This document shows positions 12,771-24,334 of a stretch of DNA of 64,000 nt, piece after piece. This DNA comes from Tolypeutes matacus (lineage: Eukaryota; Chordata; Mammalia; Cingulata; Chlamyphoridae): the NCBI GenBank assembly GCA_026826555.1, contig JAKSZT010054324.1:7883973-7947972 (forward strand), written 5' to 3'. Within the stretch, counting starts at the first letter, position 1. Every line of letters starts with the position of its first letter. The notes below the pieces were generated by a model. It saw only the letters and a list, made by a program, of their open reading frames with translations. It was not told the DNA's origin and searched no databases. The position numbers and the translations under genes were made by a program.

Positions 12771-15700
12771 TCATATCAGTGAGGTCATGTAATATTTGTC
12801 CTTCAGTGCCTGGTTTACTTCACTCAACATAAGGTCTTCAAGATTCATCCATGTTATCCCATGTGTTAACACTGCATTTCTTCTTACAGCTGAGTAATAT
12901 TCTGTTGTATGTATATACCACAATTTGCTTATCCATTCATATGTTGTTGAAAATTTGGGTTACTTCCAACTTTTGGCAATAGTGAATAATGCCACTATGA
13001 ACATTGGTGCACATATATCTGTCTGTGTCCATGCTTTCAATTCTTCTGGGTATATACTAAGCAGTTGGATTCCTGGATCATATGGCAGTTCTATAGTTAG
13101 CTTCCTGAAGAACCGCCAAACTGTCTTCCACAGTGGCTATACCATTCTACATTCCCACCAGCAGTGGATAAGTGTTCCCTTTCCGCCACATCCTCTCTAA
13201 CACTTGTAGTCCTCTGTTTTTTTTAATAACTGCGAGTCTAAAGGGTGTAAGATGGTATCTCATTGTAGTTTTGATTTGCATTTCCCTGGTAGCTAGTGAT
13301 GTTTGGCATCTTTTCATGTACTTTTTAGCCATTTGTATTTCTTTGCAAAGTGTCTATTCAAATCACTTGCCCATTTTTAAATGGGTTGTTTGTCTTTTTA
13401 TTTTTGAGATGTAGGATTTCTTTATATATGCTGGATATTAGGCCCTTATCGGATAGTTGGTTACAAAATATATTCTCCCATTGAGTAGGCTGCCTTTTCA
13501 CTTTCTTAACAACTCCTTTGAAGAGGAAAAGTTTTTAATTTTGAGGAGGTCCCATTTATCTATTTTCTCTTTTGTTGCTCCTGCTTTGGGTGTAAATTTT
13601 ATGAAACCATTTCCTATTGAAAGATATCTTAGATGCTTTCCTACATTATCTTCTAGGAGCTTTAAGGACTTGGCTCTTATGTTTAGATCTCTGATCCAAC
13701 TTGAGTTAATTTTTGTATAGGGTTTGAGCTGGTGGTCCTCTCTCATTCTTTTGGATATGGATATCCAGTTCTCCAAGCACCATTTGTTGAAGAGGCCATT
13801 CTCTCCCAGTTGAGTGGGCTTGGTGGCCTTGTCAAATATCAGCTGATCATCTAAGTGAGGATCTATATCAGAACTTTCAGTTCTTTTCCATTTGTCAGTA
13901 TATGTATCCTTGTGCCAATGCCATGCAGTTTTGACCACTGTAGTGTTGTAATATGTTTTAAAGTCAGGTAGTATAATTCTTCCAATTTCATTTTTCTTTT
14001 TCAGTATGTCTTTGGCTATTCAGGGCTCCTAGCCCTTCCAAATAAATTTCATAGTTAGCTTTTCCAATTCAGTAAAAAATGCTGTTGTAATTGTTATCGT
14101 GATTGCATTAAATCTGTAAATCGATTTGGGTAGGACAGACATCTTAATGATATTTAGTCTTCCAATTCATGGACAGGGAATATTCTGCCATTTATTTAGG
14201 TCTTCTTTGATTTTCTTTAAAAATGTTGTATAGTTTTCTGCATACAAGTCATTTACATCTTTAGTTAAGTTCATTCCTAGGTATTTGATTCTTTTCTTGC
14301 TATTGTAAATGGAACTTCTTTCTTGATTTCCTCCTCAGATTCCTCATTATTGGTGTACAGAAATGCTACTGATTTTTGCATGTTGATCTTATATCCTGCC
14401 ACTCTAATGGACTCATTTATTAGCTCTAGAAGCTTTGTTGTAAATTTCTCAAGGCTTTCTATGTATAGGATCATGCCATCTGCAAACAGTGAAATTTTTA
14501 CTTCTTCCTTTCTAATGTGCATGTCTTTTATATCTTTTTCTTGCCTATGTGCTTAAGCAAGTAGTTATAACACAATGTTAAATAAAAGCAGTGAAAGTGG
14601 GCATCCTTGTCTTGTTCCAGATCTTAGAAGGAAAACTTTTAGCATTTCACCATTGAATAGGATGTTAGCTGTGTGGTTTTCATATATACCCTTTATCATG
14701 TTGAGGAAGTTTCCTTCTCTTCCTATCTTTTGAAATATTTGTATAAGGAAAGGGTGCTATATTTTGTCAAATGCTTTTTCTGCACCAATAGAATTGATCA
14801 TATGATTTTTTTCTTTCAATCTGTTATGTGGTGTATTACATTGATTGATTTTCTTATGTTGAACCATCCTTGCATACCAGGGATGAAACCCACATGATCA
14901 TGGTGTATAATTCATTCGATGTGTTGTTGAATACTATTAGCAAGTATTTTGTTGAGGATTTTAGCATCCAGGTTCTTCAGAGAGATTGGTCTGTAGTTTT
15001 CCTTTCTTGTGGATCTTTATTTGGCTTTTGTATTAGGGTGATGTTGGCATCATAGAATGAGTTAGGCAATATTCCCTCCACTTCTATCTTTGGAAGAGTT
15101 TAAGCAGGATTGGTGTTAGTTCTTTCCAGAATGTTTGGTAGAATTCACCTGTGAAGCCATCTGGTCCTGGACTCTTCTAAGTTGGGAGGTTTTTGACGAC
15201 TAATTCTATCTCATTACTTGTGATTGGTCTGTTGCATTCATCAATTTCTTCTTTTGTCATTGTATGTGTGTTTCTAGGAATTTGTCCATTTCCTATAAAT
15301 AATCCATCTTATTGACATACAATTTTTCAAAATATCCTCTTATGATGCTCTTTTTTCTGTGGGGTCAGTGGTGATATCCCCTTCTTCTTTTCTTATTTTA
15401 TGTATTTACATCTTTATTTTTTCTTTATTAGTCTAGTTAAGTGTTTGTCAGTTTTGTTAATCTCAAAGAAACAACTTTTGGTTTTGTTAAATTTTTCTAG
15501 TGCTTTCTTATTTTCAATTTCATTTAGCTCTGCTCTAATCTTTGTTATTTCCTTCTTTGTACTTGCTTTGGGATTCGTTTGTTGTACTTTTAAAAATTCC
15601 TCCAGGTGTGCAGTTAGGTCTTTGATTTTAGCTCCTTCTTCTTTTTTAATATAGGCATTTTTAGCTATAAATATCTCTCTCAGCACTGCTTTTGCTGTAT

Positions 15701-16590
15701 CCCATAGGTTCTGATATGTTGTGTTGTCATTTTCATTTGTTTCAAGTTACTGATATCTTTTGCAATTTCTTTCTTGACCCACTGATTGTCTAAGAGCATG
15801 TTGTTTCACTTCCATGACTGTGCTTAATCTGGTTCTCTGCACCTTTCTGATTTCCAGCTTCATTCCATTGTTGTCTGAGAAATTATTTTGAATGATTTCA
15901 TTCTTTCTGAATTTGTTGAGTATTGTTTGGTGGCCTAACACGTGGTCTGTCTTGGAGAATGATCCATATGCGCCCAAGATGAATGGTTGGGTGTAATGTT
16001 CTGTGTATGTTTATTAGGTCTAGATCTTCTAACATATTATTCAAGATCTCTGTATCTTTATTGATCCTCTGTCGAGATGTTCTGTTTAATGGTGATAATG
16101 GTGTATTAAAGTCCGCTACTATAATTGTAGAGAGATCTATTTTTCCTCTTACTTTTTCCAATGTTTGCCTCATGTATTTTGAGGTACCCTGGTTAGGTGC
16201 ATAAATGTTTATTATTGTTCTTACTTCTTGATAGATCACCCCTTTCATTAACATATAGTGTCATTATTTTTCTCCTACTATAGTTTTGCATTTAAAGTCT
16301 ATTTTGTCTGATATTAGTATAACTACTTCTGTCCATTTTTGGTTATTGTGTGTAAAACTGTTTTCCAACCTTTCCCTTTCAACCTCCTTGTTTCCTTGGG
16401 TCTAAGGTGAGTTCCTTGTAGATAGCATATAAATGGGTCATATTTCCTTATCCATTCTGCCAATCTGTGTCTCTTGATTGGAGAGTCTAATCCATTAACA
16501 TTCAATGTTTATTACTGTCAAGGCATTACTTACATTATCCATATTTTCTTTAGGTTTATATACATCATATGTTGTTTTTATTTCTTTTTT
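12771..16590 (-). pseudogene. L1-alpha ORF2 remnant (endonuclease and reverse transcriptase)
   Basis: ORF2p nicks target DNA and reverse transcribes L1 RNA. Here, translation on the minus strand gives, from N to C terminus: an endonuclease start MNVNGLDSP (16505), LQGTHLRP (about 16404-16423), IINIYAPNQ and ADFNTPLSPL (16254-15898), reverse transcriptase FADGMILY (about 14470-14490), then YTKINSSWIRDL and VGKHL (13938-13498). The stop is at 12771-12773. The usual endonuclease QETHL glutamate is glycine here, and the FADD catalytic pair reads FADG. Many stops and frameshifts split the frame, so this is a dead copy. The downstream cysteine-rich region is also degraded. Confidence 0.85.
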
Positions 16591-16724
16591 TATCTTTTTA
16601 GTTATTCTTACCAATAATCTTCCTTTCTATACTCTCCTCCAACCCTCTCTTTCCTGTTTTTTTCCTTTAAATCTGTAGAACTCCCTTTAGTATTTCTTGA
16701 AGGGCAGGTTTTCTGTTGAAATAG
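16591..16724 (-). repeat. L1-alpha inter-ORF region (ORF2-proximal side)
   Basis: It matches the stretch between the ORFs in L1-beta (26270-26410), including the 'ctaaagggagttct' word on the sense strand. It is interrupted on its upstream side by the microsatellite and the nested L1. Confidence 0.7.
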
Positions 16725-16726
16725 TG

Positions 16727-16750
<24 letters not shown>
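16725..16750. repeat. (TC)n microsatellite at the nested L1 boundary
   Basis: About thirteen TC units abut the poly(T) of the nested L1. The host L1 has a GA-rich word at this site (compare 26318-26330 in L1-beta), so the array probably grew from it. Confidence 0.8.
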
Positions 16751-16762
<12 letters not shown>

Positions 16763-17379
16763 CAAATCAATTTTATTGATACATATTAATAAACATACAC
16801 TTCATCCAAAGTGTACAATCAATGGTCTTTGCTATAATCACATAGTTGTGTGTTCATTACTTCAATCACTATTAGAGCATTTTCATTATTTCAATAATAA
16901 TAATAATAAATAAAAAACAGATAAGAAAATTCCTCACCTCTCAATCTCTCTATGCTTTCACCCATTGTACATAGCAGCTGTTTCTGGCTATTTTATCCAA
17001 AGTTTATAGTCAATGACTTTTAATATAATCATAATGATGTACATTCATCATCTCAAAAATTTTAGAACAATTTCATTACTGCAAAATGAAACATTCCGCA
17101 CCCATTAGCATTCCTTCCTCAGACCTACATAACTGCTAATCTCCTTTCATTTTTATAAATTGACTTATATTTACATTTTATATAAATGGAATCATACAAT
17201 GTGTAGTACTCTGTGTCTGATCTCCTTCACTTAGTATAATATTTTTGTCTGATATTAACATTTTGTACTATTAATTTATATTTGTTCAGCTTCAAAGAGA
17301 AACCGTCTTTTATATCCATATTCATATTTCACATAATGTATTTATATTTCACATAATATATTTAGTTCATAATAACACA
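16751..17379 (-). repeat. Short-type L1 3' UTR with internal duplication
   Basis: It begins with poly(T), then 'caattttattgatacatatt'. The segment near 16805-16895 (tccaaagtgtacaatcaatg) is repeated in diverged form near 16996-17085 (tccaaagtttatagtcaatg), an offset of about 190 bp. No A/B-type words are present. Confidence 0.75.
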
Positions 17380-18257
17380 ATCATACAGTATTTTTCCTTT
17401 TGTGTATGACTTGCTTCACTCAATATAATGTCCTCCAGGTTCATCCATGTTGTCATATGTTTCAGGACTTCATTTCTTCTTACTGCTGTATAATATTCCA
17501 TTGTGTGTATACTCCACAATTTGTTTATCCATTCATCGGTTGAAGGACACCTGGGTTGGTTCCAACTTTTGACTGTTGTGAATAATGCTGCTATGAACAT
17601 CACTGTGCAGATATCTATTTGTGTCACTGCTCTCTGTTATTCTGGGTATATACCTAGCAATGGTGTTGCCAAATCCCATGGCAAGTCTATATTCAAATTC
17701 CTTAGAAACTGCCAAACAGTCCTCCACAGTGGCTGTACCATTCTGCATTCCCAGCAACAGTGACTAGTGTTTCTATCTCTCCACATCATCTCCAACATTT
17801 ACAATTTTCTGACTTTTTAGTAGTGGCCAGTCTAATAGGTATGAAATGACATATCATTGTAGTTTTGATTTGCATTTCCCTAATTGCTTGTGATGTTGAA
17901 CATTTTTTCATGTGTTTCTTTGCCATTTGTATTTCTTCTTTGGACAGTTGTCTTTTCAAGTCTTTTGCCCATTTTTTAATTGGATATTTTGTCTTTTTAT
18001 TGTTGAGTTGTATGGTCTCCTTATATATCATGGATATTAAACCCTTATCACATATGTGATTGACAAATATTTTCTCCCATTGAGTTGACTGCCTTTTCTC
18101 CCTTTTGACAAATTCCTTTGAGGTACAAAAGTGTTGAATTTTGAGGAGGTCCCATTTATCTATTTTTTCTTTTGCTGCTTGTGCTTTGGGCATAAGGTTT
18201 AAGAAACTACCACCTACCACAAGATCTTAAAGATGTTTTCCTACATTTTCTTCTAGG
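17380..18257 (-). pseudogene. Nested L1 ORF2 C-terminal part (minus-strand segment)
   Basis: The 18220-17786 frame reads through KIDKWDLLKI, the FVKRE.. region and [10 protein letters not shown]. The 17627-17367 frame carries MFIAALF, KSWNQP, STDEWINKL and EYYTAVRRNEV and ends at the ORF2 stop. Between them the cysteine-rich region is frameshifted. This is the 3' third of ORF2 in its original orientation. Confidence 0.85.
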
Positions 18258-20711
18258 AGAAATAGATCTCGCTTCAATAATAGTTGGACACTTCAATACA
18301 CCACTATCAGTATTGGGTAACATCTGCCTAGGGGATAATTAAAGAAACAGAGCTTAAATATTATGATAAATGAACTAGACCCAATAGACATGCATAGAAC
18401 ATTGCACTCCCAAACAGCCAGATAAACATTATTTTCAAGTGCTCATGGCTGCTTCTCCAAGATAGACCATCTTAAAAGATTGCAATTTACAAAACACTTT
18501 CTCTGGTCATAATGAAATGAAGCTGGAAATCAGTAATGGACAGAAAAAGGGAAAATTCATAAATATATGGAGATTAAACAACACTTTCTTAATCAGTAGG
18601 TCAAAGAAGAAATTGCAAGAGAATTTAGCAAATATCTTGAGATGAATGAAAATGAGAATACAACATATCAAAACCTATGGGACACTGCAAAGGCAGTGTT
18701 GAGAGGGAAATTTATAGCCCTCAATGCTTAGATTAAAAAAGAAGAAAGACCTAAAATTTATGATCTAACTGCACACCTGGAAGAACTAGAAAAAGAACAG
18801 CAAACTAATCCAAACCAAGCCAAAGGAAAGAAATAGTAAAGATCAGAGCAGAAATAAATGAAATTGAGAACAAACCAATAAACAAAAAGCAATAGAGATA
18901 ATTAACAAAACCAGAAGTTGGTTCTCTGAGAATATCAACAAAATCAACAAACCCTTAGCTAGATTGACAAAAAAGAAAGACACAAAAAAGTAAAATCAGA
19001 AATGAGAGGGAGGACATTGCCACTGTCCCCATAGAAATACAAAAGATCATAAGAGAATACTATGAACAGCTGTATGTCAAAACACTAGAAAATATAGACA
19101 AGATGGACAAATTCCTAGAACACATGAACCACCTACACTGACTTTAGAAGAAATAGAAGATCTCAACAAACCAATCATAAGTGAAGAGGTTGAAACAGTC
19201 ATCAAAAACCTCCCAAATATGAAAAGGCCAGGACCACATGGCTTCACTGGTGAATTCTACCAGTTATTCAAAAATCAATTAATACCAATCTTGCTTAAGC
19301 TCTTCAAAAAAATTGAACAGGAAAGAATGCTACTAAACTCATGAAGCCATTAGCACCCTTATACCAAAACCAGATAAAGAAAAAATAAAATTACAGACCA
19401 GTATCACTGATGAATATAGATGCAAAAATCCTCAATGAAATACTTGCAAATGGTATCCAAAAGCACATTAAAAAATTATACAGCATGATCAAGTGGGTTT
19501 TATCCCAATGCAAGGGTGCTTCAACACAAGAAAATCAATTACTGTTACAAACCACATTGATAAATTGAACAAGAAAAATAACATGATCCTCTCAATTGAT
19601 GCAGAAAAGTCACTTGACAAAATACAGCACACTTTCTTCAAAAGACACTCCAAAAGATTGGAAAAGACAGAGGCTTTCTCAATATGATAAAATGCATATA
19701 TGAAAAAACTACAGCTAGCATTGTACTCAATGTTGAAAGACTGAAAGCTTTCCCAGTGAGATCAGGAACAGGACAAGGATGCCCAATGTCACCATTATTA
19801 TTTAATATTGTGCTAGAAGTTCTAGCTAGAGCAATTAGGATAGACAAAGAAATAAAAGACACCCAAATAAGAAAGGAAGAAGTAAAACTTTCACTCTTCA
19901 CTAATGACATGATCCTATACTAGAATATCCTGAAAAATCCACAAAAAAGCTGCTAGAATTAATAAATGAGTTCAGCAAAGTGATGGGATACAACATTAAT
20001 AGCAAAAACCAGTAGTGTTTCTATACACTACTGGTGTGCAATCTGAGGAGAAAATCAGGAAGAAAATTCCATTTATAATAGTGACTAAAATAATGAAATA
20101 TTTAGTAATAAACTTAGACAAGGGCATAAAAGACCTATATGCAGAAAATTATAAAACATTTCTAAAAGAAACTGATGAAGACTTAAATAAATGGAAGGAC
20201 ATTACATGTTCATGGATTGGAAAACTAAATATTTTTAAGATGTCAATTCTACCCAAACTCATTTACAGAGTCAATGCAATCCCAAGAAAAATCTCAACAG
20301 CCTTTTTGGAAGAAATAAAAAAGCCAATAATCAAACTTATTTTGAATGGGAAGGAGTATTGAATAACAAAAAATGTCTTAAAGAAGAACGTAATTGGAGG
20401 GCTCTCATTTCCTGACTTTAAAGCATATTACTTAGCTACAATGGTTAAAAACAGCATAGTACTGGCATAAGGACAGACAGATTGACCAATGGAACTGAAT
20501 TAGAACTCAGATATTGACCCTAACATCTACAATCAAGTGATTTTTGACAAGGCTGTTAAGCACATCCAGCTGGACCAGAATAGTCTATTCAACAAATGGT
20601 GCTGAGAGAACTGGATAGCCATATCCAAAAGAAAGAAAGAAGACCCCTATCTCACACGTTATACAAAAATTAACTCAAAATGGATCAAGGATTTAAAAAT
20701 AAAAACAACAA
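18258..20711 (+). pseudogene. Nested L1 ORF2 middle part (inverted segment)
   Basis: The plus strand begins at the endonuclease region (VGHFNTPLS at about 18285) and runs through 'ctccaagatagaccatc' (SKIDH site), the thumb region, [12 protein letters not shown] (about 19590), and the polymerase motif that reads FTNDMILY (about 19893-19914) in place of FADD. It continues through the KKIPF and NAIPRKI blocks (20015-20362) to [14 protein letters not shown] at 20690. Several stops break it. Both residues expected at the active site pair are altered or doubtful, so it is inactive. Confidence 0.85.
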
Positions 20712-21600
20712 CCCTCTTAATTTCTGTTTATCTGTGAATACTTTGAACTCTCCCTCATTTTTGAATGCCAGCTTTGCTGGATATAAAATTCTTGGCTGAA
20801 AGTTTTTTTCTTTTAGACCCTTAACTATGTCATACCACTGTCTTCTTGCCTCCATTGTTTCAGATGAGAAATCAGCACTTAATCTTATTGAGCTTCCCTT
20901 GTATGTGATGCATCTCTTTTCTCTTGTTGCTTTCAGTATTCTCTCTTTTTCATGAGTATTGGACAATTCGATAAGTATATGTCTTGGGGTAGGCCTCTCA
21001 GGATTTATACTGTTTGGGGTGCATTTCACCTCCTGGACATGTATGTCCGTGTCCCTCAAAAGAGTTGGGAAATTTTCGGCCATTATTTCCTCCAGCACTC
21101 CTTCTGCCCCCTTTCCTTTCTCTTCTCCCTCTGGGAAACCTATAATGCATATATTTGTGCTTTTCACATTGTCATTCAAATCCATAAGTCCCTGTTGAAA
21201 TTTTTCTTTTTATTTATCTGTTCTGCTATCTGTCTGATTTCAGATGTACTGTTTTCAACATCATTGATTATTTCCTCTGCCTGTTCAAATCTGTTGTTAT
21301 TTGCTTCCAGTGTATTTTTGATTTCTTGCATTGTGCCATTCATCACCATCATATACATTATCATTTTATGTATGTTTACAATTTCTTCAGTATGTTCCTC
21401 CAGTGTCTTCTTAAATACTTTATCTCTTCCTTCACTTCATTAAGTTGACTCATAATATTTGTTTGGACAGCTTTGATTAGTTGTTTCATGTTCTGTATCT
21501 CCTGCTTTTTAGTTTGTTCATTAGACCGGGCCATGTCTTCCTGTTTTTTACTATGGCTTGTAATTTTTTGTTGGTGTCTAGTCATCTGTTTATCTTGATG
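20712..21600 (-). pseudogene. L1-alpha ORF1 remnant
   Basis: ORF1p is the L1 RNA-binding trimer. On the minus strand the N-terminal coiled coil is seen at 21585-21376 (KKQEIQNMKQLIKAVQ) and 21364-21176 (NNRFEQAEEIINDVE). The RRM and C-terminal domain are at 21185-20685 ([42 protein letters not shown]). The three pieces lie in different frames, so at least two frameshifts have occurred. The C-terminal end is cut by the nested L1 insertion. Confidence 0.9.
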
Positions 21601-21727
21601 GGCTTATTTGTTTGGTTAGCTTCTCTTTCTAATCTAGGGTTTTATTTTGTTGTTTGTGTGTGGTAAGGTTACTTTTTGATACTTTGTTCCTCTTATTCTA
21701 TATCCTTGCCATTGTCTGTGTACCCTT

Positions 21728-22185
21728 GAAAAAAAATTAGGACCAGAGAAAAGGAAAGAGATAAGAAGAGATAAAGAATAATAGTAATAATAATAAAAAA
21801 AAAGGTAGAAGAAGAACTGTAGAAGAGCTAGGAAATTAGGTATTATGAGTAAAAAGTCATAAAAAATACAAAGGAATAAGAATAAAAAGAGGTAGAATTA
21901 AAAAAAATAAAACAAGAAACAAAATAGGAAAAAAATGGAATGAATTAAAAGATCAGACAGATGAGAAGAGAATAAGAGGAAAGAAAAAAAAGGAGAGCAA
22001 GAAAAAGAAAAAATGAAGACCAAACAAGAAATGGTAGAATGAAAGAAAAGCAACAGAAGTCAGAAGATAGAAAAATGAAGGAAGAAGAGAAATAAAATAG
22101 GTTAAAAAATAAGTAAAAGAAAAAAAGAAACAAAGAAAGGGAAAAGAGCAAACAAGAAACAATACAGGAACAAAGAAACAACCCA
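21728..22185 (-). repeat. Long pyrimidine tract (sense strand) in the L1-alpha 5' UTR
   Basis: The plus strand is almost entirely A and G for about 450 bp (GAAAGA-type words, TAA runs near 21780). Apparent open frames here are low-complexity artefacts. The counterpart in L1-beta is at 24665-25245. Confidence 0.8.
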
Positions 22186-22400
22186 GGAAAAACAGCCTTC
22201 CCTCTTAGGCCCTATAGATCTTCTCAGGCTGCCGGTGCTCATCAGTAAATCACTCTGCAGCCTGCCCTCCACAGGTGATGTATCCAGTTTTAGTGAATAA
22301 AGTAAAGGAAAAGGAAAAAGAGATATAAAAACATTCCAAAACAGAAAGAAAGAGTGTATAAGGTCCTTTGCTTTATCTCTCTTTGGATCCCTTCCTTTCG

Positions 22401-22470
22401 GGGGTACCAGGACTTGAACAAGGGACCTTCTACATGCAAGGCAGGAATTTCACACTGAGTTACAGCAGTT
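22401..22470 (-). promoter_or_regulatory. tRNA-like module in the L1-alpha 5' UTR
   Basis: The minus strand carries an A-box-like 'gtaactcagtg', then after about 35 nt a B-box-like 'tgttcaagtcc', followed by 'tggtaccccc', as in a tRNA acceptor end. The spacing is that of a tRNA. It sits at the same relative position as the better-preserved module in L1-beta. The anticodon region is decayed and it is not a functional tRNA gene. It could provide, or have provided, pol III promoter function. Confidence 0.65.
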
Positions 22471-22667
22471 CTCTAGGCTAAATAGGCTTCTGAAAGCTTA
22501 TATGGCTCTTCCCTCAGGTGAGTTGGACTTCTAACAATTTTCAGGGGCTGGGCTAGTTAGGTGCCTGTCTCTACCCCCTCCCTGACCAAGTTCCTCTCCC
22601 AAGGCCACTGGGTGTGGCAGCCTACCTGAGTAGATCCTCCCTCCCTCTCCCTGGGGCCACCTCAGTG

Positions 22668-23520
22668 CTATCTTTATCTGGCTTTGGTATTAAGGGGATA
22701 TTGGCTTCATATAATGAGTTTGGTAGTGTTCCTTCTTGTTCCATATTTTGGAAGCATTTGAGTAAGATTGGTAAAAATCTTCTTTGGATGCTTGGTAGCA
22801 CTCATCTGTGAAACCATGTGGTCCTGGACTTTTCATTTTGGGAAGTTTTTTGATGACTGTTTCAATCTCTTTACTTATTCAAGGGTTTGTTGTTTAGTCT
22901 CCATATATTTGTGAATTTTCACTTTTTCAGCCTATTGTTGATTTCCAGTTTTATTCCTTCATAATCATAAAAGGTGCTTTGTGTAATTTCAATCTTGTTG
23001 AATTTATTGAGATCTGATTTGCAACCTAACATATAGTCTATCCTGGAGAAGTATCCATGAGCACTTTAGAAGAATGTATATCCTGCTGGTTTGGTGTGCA
23101 ATGTTCTGTATATGCCTATTAGGTTTAGTACATTTATCATATTATTCAAGTTCTCTGTTTCTGTATTGATCCTCTGCTCCAATGTTCTATCCAATGTTGA
23201 GTGTTCTGTATTGAAGTCTACAACTATTATTGTTGAGGCATCTATTTCCTCAGTTTTGCCAGTGTTTGCCTCATGTAATTTGAGGCACACTGTTTAGGTG
23301 CATATACATTTATGATTGTTATTTTTTCCTGCTCATTGCCCTTTTATTAATATATAATATCCTTTCTTTTCTCTAATAACAAATTCTTTTAAAATCTATG
23401 TCACCTGATATAAGTCTAGCTACTTTAGCTTTTTTTTCATTACTGCATGCATTAGAATATCTTTTTCAGTCTTTCATTTTAATCTATTGGTATCCTTGGG
23501 TCTAAGGTCTTTTAAACAGT
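22668..23520 (-). pseudogene. L1-gamma ORF2 fragment (left part)
   Basis: Minus-strand ORF2 sequence corresponding to 15000-16420 of L1-alpha but more diverged. It runs from the early reverse-transcriptase region (22668) back through the endonuclease (23290-23066 frame: STIIVVDFNTEHSTLDRT). It ends at 23520, where L1-beta was inserted; the remaining N-terminal part resumes at 33002. The fragment is cut on its 3' side at 22668, where it meets the L1-alpha 5' UTR. Confidence 0.85.
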
Positions 23521-23530
23521 ATAGAGATGG
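23521..23530 (+). repeat. Target-site duplication of L1-beta (left copy)
   Basis: 'atagagatgg' matches 'atatagatgg' at 32992-33001 in 9 of 10 positions. Just upstream is 'tttt/aaaca', a good L1 endonuclease type site on the opposite strand. Confidence 0.8.
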
Positions 23531-24334
23531 AGATCAGGGCAAGATGACATTGGTTTAAGTGTGCACTCACCATCTTTCTTGCAAAAAAAGGCTGAGTGGG
23601 GCAGGATCCTGCCCAAGTGGGTTGTTTTGTGAAACCACAGAGTAAGAGGCTTCAGGGCAATGATCTGGAGAGAGCTGGACAAAGAGTTAAATTGCTCAAG
23701 GTAAAACCCTGAGTCTCTTGCCCCTGAGGCTAGAAACTGTGGGATGGCTAAGTCCCACTCTCAAGGCAAAGCCACTGGGAGCCCTGACTCCTGCCAGCCA
23801 CCAGGTTGGATGGAGCATTCTCCAGGAGTGGAAGGGTTCTCGGGAAGGGTGGAGAGGGGTTTCTTTTCTGTGGGTTTGGTTGCTTGGACCCACTTTGAGC
23901 TTTGAGGAACATACCAGCTGGTTGAGGGCAGAGTCAGGCAATTGACAAGGCCCAAGCTGAACACTGTCAGAATTTCAACTCCCCTGAGGGAGGCGGGCAG
24001 TAGGAAGTGCTTAATAAGCTTCTAAGAGCCTATTTGGGGTCCCCTGGGAGGAAGGGGTGGTCTGGAAGAGGGTTGAGAGTCATTTTTCTGCAGTGAGTTC
24101 AGTCACCAGGGTCCCATTTGAATTTCAAAAGGAAACTAAACCTGACCTGGAGAGGTGAGGGGGAATCCCCTCACACAGGCAATTGAATCCTTCTGTCCTG
24201 GGAGAGAAAGCAATAAGAATAGAAATGGGACAGGGACAGACTCCTGATCAGCAGGAATCTATCCAACTGCAGAGTCAAACCTGCCTGAGGGAGAGTGACT
24301 GGATGGCTTTCTGAAGAGCTAACTGACCCAATGA

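Larger units (their letters stand above)
16751..20711 (-). mobile_element. Nested L1 with inverted 5' part (twin priming), second L1 lineage
   Basis: The left part (16751 to about 18257) is minus strand: poly(T), a ~0.65-kb 3' UTR, then the ORF2 C-terminal third up to the VGKHL region. The right part (about 18258-20711) is plus strand: ORF2 from the endonuclease FNTPLS motif through the reverse transcriptase to [12 protein letters not shown], which lies directly upstream of the VGKHL region in L1 ORF2. The two pieces therefore join end to end in the parent and differ only in orientation. The host L1 resumes on the right at about 20712, with 'ctctt' seen on both sides as a possible short target duplication. 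The 3' UTR differs from the A/B type, so this is a separate L1 lineage. Confidence 0.9.
10382..22667 (-). mobile_element. L1-alpha: near-complete minus-strand L1, split by a nested L1
   Basis: In sense order from right to left the element has a 5' UTR (22667 to about 21600), ORF1, the inter-ORF region, ORF2, and a 2.4-kb 3' UTR with poly(T) at 10371-10390. A second L1 (16751-20711) interrupts the end of ORF1. Without it the element is about 8.3 kb. Compared with L1-beta, the 5' UTR is about 600 bp shorter and stops abruptly against ORF2 sequence of another L1 at 22667/22668. ORF1 and ORF2 are both broken. Confidence 0.85.
21600..22667 (-). repeat. L1-alpha 5' UTR (truncated)
   Basis: On the L1 sense strand this reads: a short GC-richer segment (22667-22475), a tRNA-like module (22470-22401), a spacer, 'cagcctgagaag' and 'gggaaggctgt' words shared with L1-beta (24620-24660), then a ~450-nt pyrimidine tract (purine on the plus strand, 21728-22185) and the ORF1 start. 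L1-beta has about 800 bp upstream of the same tRNA-like module, against about 200 bp here. Confidence 0.75.

Noticed and set aside
20952..21443. 163-codon plus-strand frame
   Set aside because: It is the antisense shadow of the L1-alpha ORF1 remnant on the minus strand.
21945..22181. Phe/Leu/Ser-rich frame resembling a membrane protein
   Set aside because: It lies in the pyrimidine tract of an L1 5' UTR, where T/C bias gives long hydrophobic frames.
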